Assembly: GCF_900129745.1 (NCBI RefSeq)
Contig: NZ_FQWS01000002.1
Location: forward strand, 186,001-250,000
Source of the DNA: Winogradskyella jejuensis
GTDB taxonomy: Bacteria > Bacteroidota > Bacteroidia > Flavobacteriales > Flavobacteriaceae
Direction of reading: 5' to 3'
DNA: 64,000 nt
Shown here: positions 59,553-64,000 of the stretch, piece after piece
Position numbering within the stretch: the first letter of the stretch is position 1
Layout: every line of letters starts with the position of its first letter
Notes under the pieces: generated by a model
What the model was told of the DNA's origin: nothing
The model's database searches: none
What the model saw: the letters and a program-made list of their open reading frames with translations, nothing else
Program-made: the position numbers and the translations under genes

Positions 59553-59683
59553 GTTTAACGGTCAAGGCTATGAGTAGTTGCGTGGTTTAGCGATTAACTT
59601 TGCAAGTACACACCAAACTGAAAATCCGCGAGGATTTTCAGAAGTAGGCAAGAACAAGCAATTACTTATAGCCATTGTTGTGC
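59553..59683. repeat. 131-bp palindromic element with nested hairpin
   Basis: The ends are inverted: GGCTATGAGTAGTTGC at 59566-59581 and GCAATTACTTATAGCC at 59658-59673 pair at 14 of 16 positions. In the middle CTGAAAATCC (59618-59627) and GGATTTTCAG (59632-59641) form a perfect hairpin with loop GCGA. It begins GTTTAAC and ends GTTGTGC. I recall similar sequences scattered in other flavobacterial genomes beside accessory genes. No transposase is present. Confidence 0.7.
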
Positions 59684-59715
59684 TTTCGTTATTTATTGTT
59701 TTTTCATTACACATA

Positions 59716-60435
59716 CTAAAGCTCTTTAAGCAAATGATTTGTTTTAGTAATTAAATCTTCAACCACTCTTTTTCTCACATCCAAATTAAATATTCGCATT
59801 GTCAAAAGACCATTAAAGTCACCATAAAGAGTATTCTTGTTTATCTTTTCCCAATAAATATCTTGTAGATGCCCCTGAATACTAGACCAGTTTGTAGGAT
59901 ATTTTGGTATAGTTAGCTCCAATAAGCTAAAATAAAGCTCCCGATTATTTGAAAGAATTTCTATACCATTGTCTCTAGTATTGTAATAATTCTGTATATT
60001 TTTTGCTAAATCATCTCCTAATATACCAAGTTTACTTGTAGACTCTAAGGAATTAAACGTTGTTTTATTGAGTTCATTTAATGAGTTATAAGTACCATCG
60101 AATTCGTATCTAACAATTTTCACAAGTGTATCTAAGTTAGAAGTTTTACTACTTAAACGTTTAGCATACGATTTATTAATTTTCAATTCTTTCTTTACAT
60201 AGTCTAAGTCTGATTTAAAGGTTTCTAAATCATTTTCCAATTCAATTTTTAGTGCTTTTTTTTGAATAATTCCTTGGTTTTCGTTTTTTCTGTTTTCATT
60301 CCAATTATTAATCTGAAGCGCAATCAAAATTCCAATAACTACAAGAACGATTTCTCCGATTGCATAAATTAGATATTTACTGAACTTATTTTCAGAGAGT
60401 AGTTTTTGTCTAATTTTTCTAAAGAATTTTATCAT
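59716..60435 (-). CDS. DUF6090 family membrane-anchored protein
   Basis: This 239-residue protein starts with the strongly conserved DUF6090 head: a basic stretch (MIKFFRKIRQKLLSENKFSK) followed by a membrane segment (YLIYAIGEIVLVVIGILIAL) and QINNWNENRK. The rest (about 50-239) is helical and coiled-coil-like, expected in the periplasm. The family is common in flavobacteria, in many paralogs, with no known function. Here it stands between two palindromic elements, one on each side, and the short motif TTGTGCTT/AAGCACAA is inverted across it (59678-59685 and 60458-60465), as expected of a gene cassette. Chance is not excluded. Confidence 0.85.
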   Translation of the reverse strand: MIKFFRKIRQKLLSENKFSKYLIYAIGEIVLVVIGILIALQINNWNENRKNENQGIIQKKALKIELENDLETFKSDLDYVKKELKINKSYAKRLSSKTSNLDTLVKIVRYEFDGTYNSLNELNKTTFNSLESTSKLGILGDDLAKNIQNYYNTRDNGIEILSNNRELYFSLLELTIPKYPTNWSSIQGHLQDIYWEKINKNTLYGDFNGLLTMRIFNLDVRKRVVEDLITKTNHLLKEL

Positions 60436-60465
60436 TGGTTAGCGGTTTGTCATAATGAAGCACAA

Positions 60466-60512
60466 CGTTTAGATATGGTTTGTTAATAATGAACTATATC
60501 GATTGTTAAACG
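60466..60512. repeat. Imperfect palindrome upstream of the DUF6090 gene
   Basis: CGTTTA at 60466-60471 and TAAACG at 60507-60512 are perfect outer arms; inside, GATATGGTT and AACTATATC pair with one mismatch. It directly follows GCACAA, which mirrors the end of the element at 59553-59683. Confidence 0.55.
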
Positions 60513-60562
60513 AAGTTAGCTTTTAAATTTTATAAAGTCAAGATGAATACTTTTAATCTCCA

Positions 60563-60570
60563 TATCTTTG
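60563..60570 (+). promoter_or_regulatory. -7 promoter element of the exonuclease gene
   Basis: TATCTTTG followed by C, 19 bases before the ATG, matches TAnnTTTG. Confidence 0.55.
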
Positions 60571-60589
60571 CAGTTCACAAAATCAGACT

Positions 60590-61366
60590 ATGCAACTCAA
60601 CTTAAGCAAACCCATTTGTTTTTTCGATTTAGAAACCACAGGTGTCAATATTTCTAAAGACCGTATTGTAGAAATTTCTATTCTCAAAGTACATCCTAAC
60701 GGAAAAGAAGAAACCTATACAAAACGTGTTAACCCTACGATACCTATTCCACCTGAGACAACAGCAGTTCATGGTATTTCGGATGAAGATGTAAAGGATG
60801 CACCGACATTTAAAGAATTGGCAAAAGAGATTCATAATATCATTAAAGATTCAGATTTAGGAGGTTTTAATTCTAATCGATTTGATATTCCGTTGCTAGC
60901 AGAAGAACTATTACGTGCCGAGATAGATTTTGATATGAAAAATAGACAATCTATAGATGTGCAGACTATATTTCATAAAATGGAACAACGTACATTAAGT
61001 GCTGCGTATAAATTTTACTGCGATAAAAATCTAGATGATGCGCATACGGCAGAGGCAGACACTAAAGCCACTTACGAAGTGTTAAAAGCGCAATTAGACC
61101 GTTATGACAACTTAGAGAACAACGCTAATTTTTTAGCGGAATTCAGTTCTCGTAAAAAGTTTGCTGATTTTGCAGGTTTTATCATTTATAATAAAGAGGG
61201 CGAAGAATGCTTTTCGTTCGGAAAACATAAAGGCAAAAAAGTATTGGACGTTTTAGAACAAGAACCAGGTTATTTTGGTTGGTTGCTTAATGCCGATTTC
61301 CCTTTATATACAAAGAAAGTATTAACAGCCATTAAATTAAGTCAGTTTAATAACAAGTTGAGCTAA
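60590..61366 (+). CDS. 3'-5' exonuclease (DnaQ-like, DEDDh)
   Basis: This 258-residue protein has the DEDDh exonuclease motifs: Asp13 and Glu15 in FFDLETTGVN, the second Asp in GGFNSNRFDIPLLAEELL and the final His-Asp pair in DDAHTAEADTKATYEVL. The C-terminal 70 residues (FAGFIIYNKEGEECFSFG, KHKGKKVLDVLEQEPGYFGW) form an additional domain seen in some DnaQ-type proteins. It removes nucleotides from 3' ends and may proofread or trim. It is followed two bases later by the FAH-family gene; together with the next two genes it could be one unit. Confidence 0.93.
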   Translation: MQLNLSKPICFFDLETTGVNISKDRIVEISILKVHPNGKEETYTKRVNPTIPIPPETTAVHGISDEDVKDAPTFKELAKEIHNIIKDSDLGGFNSNRFDIPLLAEELLRAEIDFDMKNRQSIDVQTIFHKMEQRTLSAAYKFYCDKNLDDAHTAEADTKATYEVLKAQLDRYDNLENNANFLAEFSSRKKFADFAGFIIYNKEGEECFSFGKHKGKKVLDVLEQEPGYFGWLLNADFPLYTKKVLTAIKLSQFNNKLS

Positions 61367-61368
61367 AC

Positions 61369-61980
61369 ATGAAACTTATTTGCATTGGCCGAAATTATAC
61401 GGCACATATTGAAGAATTAGAAAATCAGAAACCAACTGACCCTGTTGTGTTTCTAAAGCCAGATACATCCATTCTGCTTAAAAAACAGCCTTTTTTTATT
61501 CCTGAGTTCTCTAACGATGTGCATCATGAAGTAGAACTTTTGGTAAAGATTAATAAAGTAGGGAAGTACATCGATAAAAAGTTTGCACATAAATATTATG
61601 ATGAAGTTGGTTTAGGTATTGATTTTACAGCACGAGATCTGCAAGCCGATTTAAAAGCAAAAGGTTTGCCGTGGGAAAAAGCAAAAGCTTTTGACGGTGC
61701 GGCGGTAATTGGTAAATGGTTGCCAAAGTCTAAGTTTCAGGATATCAATAATATCAACTTTAGTTTAAAACGGAATGATGAAGTTGTACAATCAGGAAAT
61801 ACACAACTCATGCTCTGGAAAGTCGATGAGCTTATCGAATATGTATCAAAATATTTCACTTTAAAGATTGGAGATATTATCTTTACAGGAACACCGGCAG
61901 GAGTTGGCAAAGTTTTTGCTAACGACCAGTTGCAAGGCTTCATAGAAGATGAAGAATTGTTTTCAATAAAAGTGAAGTAA
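61369..61980 (+). CDS. Fumarylacetoacetate hydrolase family protein
   Basis: This 203-residue enzyme of the FAH family (short form, as in YcgM) has the metal-binding motif HHEVELLVKINKVGKYI with the Glu residues, GLGIDFTARDLQADLKAKG, WEKAKAFDGAAVIG and IIFTGTPAGVGKV. Relatives hydrolyse acylpyruvates or decarboxylate oxaloacetate. It starts two bases after the exonuclease gene. The substrate is not given by the context. Confidence 0.93.
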   Translation: MKLICIGRNYTAHIEELENQKPTDPVVFLKPDTSILLKKQPFFIPEFSNDVHHEVELLVKINKVGKYIDKKFAHKYYDEVGLGIDFTARDLQADLKAKGLPWEKAKAFDGAAVIGKWLPKSKFQDINNINFSLKRNDEVVQSGNTQLMLWKVDELIEYVSKYFTLKIGDIIFTGTPAGVGKVFANDQLQGFIEDEELFSIKVK

Positions 61981-62036
61981 TAACTTTTTGATTTTGAGGC
62001 TAAACTCAAATCATTATTAATCTCGATTATCGAGTA

Positions 62037-62378
62037 ATGGCACAACATTATAAATTAGACCGCGTAAGAGAACTAGCCGATAACGATGAGGATTTCGTAC
62101 TGGCATTAGTAGGTGCATTTTTAGAGGAAGTCCCTGAAGATGCAGAACGTTTGCGCGTGGCTGTACCAGCAAAAGATTACAAAGAGACTTATCAAGCAGC
62201 ACATAAAATGAAGCCAACCATAGACTTGTTTGAACTTGGTGTTTATGACCAGTTAATCGAAGTACAAGATTGGGGTAAGTTTGAACAAACAGATAACGAT
62301 ATTACTCAACAACTTGAAGCATTATTGACTGCTGTAGAAAACACAGTAAACGAAATGCGTCAAGATTTTGGTCTGTAA
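62037..62378 (+). CDS. Hpt domain protein
   Basis: This 113-residue four-helix protein is a histidine phosphotransfer domain. The phospho-accepting His56 lies in TYQAAHKMKPTIDLFEL. Preceding FVLALVGAFLEEVPEDAERL is the first helix. It would shuttle phosphate between a hybrid sensor kinase and a response regulator, but no two-component gene is in the window. It follows the FAH-family gene by 56 bases and precedes cinA by three, an unusual neighbourhood. Confidence 0.9.
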   Translation: MAQHYKLDRVRELADNDEDFVLALVGAFLEEVPEDAERLRVAVPAKDYKETYQAAHKMKPTIDLFELGVYDQLIEVQDWGKFEQTDNDITQQLEALLTAVENTVNEMRQDFGL

Positions 62379-62381
62379 ACT

Positions 62382-63629
62382 ATGAATGCTGAAATCATTA
62401 CCATTGGCGATGAAATTCTCATTGGCCAAATTATAGATACAAATTCTGCTTTTCTAGGGAAGGAACTCAATAAAATTGGTGTTTCTGTCTACCAGATTAC
62501 CTCTGTGCAAGATGATAAAGCTCACATTCTTAAATCCCTAAAAGAGGCTGAAGAGAATGCTGATATCATTATTATTACTGGCGGTTTGGGTCCTACCAAA
62601 GACGATATTACCAAACATACCATTTGCGAATATTTTGATGATAACTTAGTACAAAACGATGTCGTTTTAGAACATATAGAGCATTTATTTTCAAAATATA
62701 TCAATACACCAATCTCAGATATTAATAGGCAACAAGCTTTAGTGCCATCAAAGAGCATGGTCTTAACAAATAGATTTGGTACGGCGCCAGGTATGTGGTT
62801 AGAGAAAAACGATAAAGTATTTGTGTCACTTCCAGGCGTACCTTATGAGATGAAAGCTTTGATTACTAATGAGGTGATTCCTAAATTGCAAAAACGTTTT
62901 CAATTTCCGTACATCGCTCATAAAACATTATTGACTTACGGTTTGGGTGAGAGTGCTATTGCCAATCGAATTGAGGCATTTGAAGATAATCTTCCAGATT
63001 TCATAAAGCTTGCTTACTTACCAAATTTAGGACGCGTACGTTTAAGACTTTCCGGTAAGTATACAAATGAAGCCGTGCTTAATGCAGAAATGCAAAAGCA
63101 GGTGGAATTACTATTACCTCAAATAGAAGATATCTTTGTAGGCTATGAAGAGGATTTGTCCTTAGAAGCATTATTAGGAAAGCAATTGACTAAAATGGGA
63201 AAAACAGTAGCTGTTGCCGAAAGCTGTACTGGAGGAAGTATATCTCAAGCTATTACTACAAATGCAGGAGCTTCAAAATATTTTAAAGGTAGCGTTGTAA
63301 GTTATGCGTCGGAGTCAAAATCTAGAATTCTTGGTGTATCTGAAGAGGATATAAAAACACATTCGGTAGTAAGTGAGCAAGTCGCTAAGTCTATGGCAAA
63401 AGGTGTTTTAGAGCTATACGATACCGATTTTGCCATAAGTACAACAGGAAATGCTGGGCCATCAAAAGGAGATGCAGATGCCGAAGTTGGTACAGTTTGG
63501 ATAGGCATAGCTTCAAAAGACCATGTATATGCTGAGGTTTTTAAGTTTAGTAATCAACGCGAAAAGACTATTAAAAAAGCTACTAATAAAGCCTTTGAGA
63601 TGCTTCAAAAAGAAATTTCAAAAAAGTAA
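62382..63629 (+). CDS. cinA: CinA: MoCF-like domain plus NMN deamidase
   Basis: This 415-residue protein has an N-terminal MoaB/MogA-like domain (about 1-170; AEIITIGDEILIGQIIDTNS, IIIITGGLGPTKDDITKHT) that hydrolyses ADP-ribose in some homologs, and a C-terminal PncC domain (about 260-415; VAVAESCTGGSISQAITTNA, STTGNAGPSKGDADAEVGTV) that deamidates nicotinamide mononucleotide, a route of NAD salvage. Length and order match full-length CinA. The start codon lies three bases after the Hpt gene. Confidence 0.95.
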   Translation: MNAEIITIGDEILIGQIIDTNSAFLGKELNKIGVSVYQITSVQDDKAHILKSLKEAEENADIIIITGGLGPTKDDITKHTICEYFDDNLVQNDVVLEHIEHLFSKYINTPISDINRQQALVPSKSMVLTNRFGTAPGMWLEKNDKVFVSLPGVPYEMKALITNEVIPKLQKRFQFPYIAHKTLLTYGLGESAIANRIEAFEDNLPDFIKLAYLPNLGRVRLRLSGKYTNEAVLNAEMQKQVELLLPQIEDIFVGYEEDLSLEALLGKQLTKMGKTVAVAESCTGGSISQAITTNAGASKYFKGSVVSYASESKSRILGVSEEDIKTHSVVSEQVAKSMAKGVLELYDTDFAISTTGNAGPSKGDADAEVGTVWIGIASKDHVYAEVFKFSNQREKTIKKATNKAFEMLQKEISKK

Positions 63630-63634
63630 TACTT

Positions 63635-63669
63635 TATATTTGTTGAAACGTAAAGTTTTACTAAATTTG
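63635..63669 (+). promoter_or_regulatory. Two possible promoters of the ribosomal protein genes
   Basis: TATATTTG at 63635-63642 and TAAATTTG at 63662-63669 both match TAnnTTTG. TTG at 63643-63645 is about 16 bases upstream of the second, so the second has the better pair. Confidence 0.5.
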
Positions 63670-63709
63670 CACCCTGTTTAAAAATAACGAATACCTAAAG
63701 AAGAATACA

Positions 63710-63946
63710 ATGTCAAGAGTTTGTGAACTTACTGGGAAAAAAGCAATGGTTGGGAACAATGTATCTCACGCCATGAATAAGACAAAACGCAAGTTTGATG
63801 CAAACTTAGTGAAGAAGCGTTTCTACATTCCAGAAGAGGATAAGTGGGTAACATTAAAGGTTTCTACATCTGCATTAAAGACTATCAATAAAATTGGTAT
63901 CACTGCTGCACTTAAAGAAGCTAGAGCAAAAGGATTTTACAAATAA
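63710..63946 (+). CDS. rpmB: 50S ribosomal protein L28
   Basis: This 78-residue ribosomal protein begins MSRVCELTGKKAMVGNNVSH and contains NKTKRKFDANLVKKRFYIP, the standard L28 sequence. Together with the L33 gene that follows by 27 bases it forms the usual rpmB-rpmG pair of Bacteroidota. Length is complete. Strong promoter candidates lie upstream. Confidence 0.97.
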   Translation: MSRVCELTGKKAMVGNNVSHAMNKTKRKFDANLVKKRFYIPEEDKWVTLKVSTSALKTINKIGITAALKEARAKGFYK

Positions 63947-63973
63947 TAGCATTCGCGCTAAAGTCAATTTACA

Positions 63974-64000
63974 ATGGCAAAAAAAGGAAATAGAATACAA
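63974..64000 (+). CDS. rpmG: 50S ribosomal protein L33, partial
   Basis: The ATG at 63974 opens a frame reading MAKKGNRIQ up to the right edge. This start and the position 27 bases after rpmB are those of rpmG. Only nine codons are visible. Confidence 0.85.

Noticed and set aside
59553..59683. Canonical integron attC site
   Set aside because: One end fits RYYYAAC but the other (GTTGTGC) does not fit GTTRRRY, and no integrase is in the window; kept only as an attC-like palindromic element.
1..64000. Prophage, insertion sequence or large genomic island
   Set aside because: No transposase, integrase or phage structural gene was found, and gene content is mostly housekeeping and envelope functions typical of the chromosome.

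Overview
The window is about 64 kb of AT-rich chromosome (roughly one third G+C by eye) from a member of the Flavobacteriaceae (Bacteroidota). The evidence is consistent: many genes are preceded by the Bacteroidota sigma-A -7 element TAnnTTTG rather than by Shine-Dalgarno sequences; there is a type IX secretion C-terminal signal, a TonB-dependent receptor with a carboxypeptidase-regulatory-like domain, a SusC-type plug module, a type II glutamine synthetase, fused IcmF, and a tRNA without encoded CCA. The genus cannot be fixed from the sequence alone. Almost the whole window is ordinary single-copy chromosome; I see no transposase, phage, CRISPR array or rRNA.

Layout. 1-1.6 kb: split YeeE/YedE sulfur transporter and a Cys-rich Crp/Fnr regulator. 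1.6-2.1 kb: tRNA-Arg(ACG), a duplicated tRNA 3' tail with its own terminator, and a 50-residue protein gene. 2.6-8.3 kb: secreted endonuclease I with a T9SS tail, then a BlaI/BlaR1-type repressor-metalloprotease pair carrying TonB-plug-like modules, with a neighbour built of the same modules. 8.4-10.5 kb: cation antiporter and glutamine synthetase II. 11.1-17.4 kb: a complete curli (type VIII secretion) locus: major and minor curlin-repeat subunits, CsgE, CsgF, CsgG and a multidomain lipoprotein. 17.5-26.5 kb: housekeeping genes (purM, prfA, pyrF), a small ABC module, and several envelope proteins including an OmpA-type protein. 26.8-31.4 kb: icmF and a half-size DEAD-box protein. 31.5-38.7 kb: regulators, transporters, CrcB fluoride channel and dipeptidyl peptidase III. 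39-49.7 kb: ilvE, mnmD, rlmF, htpG and an S9 peptidase. 49.9-59.4 kb: a KAS III enzyme, TonB receptor, sodium:solute symporter, recR and a 2-oxo acid dehydrogenase E2. 59.5-60.5 kb: a small accessory patch with a DUF6090 gene between palindromic elements. 60.6-64 kb: exonuclease, FAH-family enzyme, Hpt protein, cinA and the rpmB-rpmG start.

The most unusual signal is a family of short palindromic repeats that occurs both between genes and in frame inside conserved enzymes. An identical 30-bp copy encodes the same decapeptide ([10 protein letters not shown]) in IcmF and in the dihydrolipoamide acyltransferase. A second subtype lies in IcmF and, in the opposite orientation, in MnmD. The stems of the copies differ by compensatory base changes, so the palindrome itself seems to be maintained. 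This resembles the Rickettsia palindromic elements, but in a flavobacterium. The other main points are the domain-extended curli machinery (CsgH-like/CsgE fusion, CsgG with a predicted C-terminal barrel) and the BlaR1-plug architecture.

No database or folding program was available. Family names come from motifs and remembered family features; promoter, operator and terminator calls are by eye.
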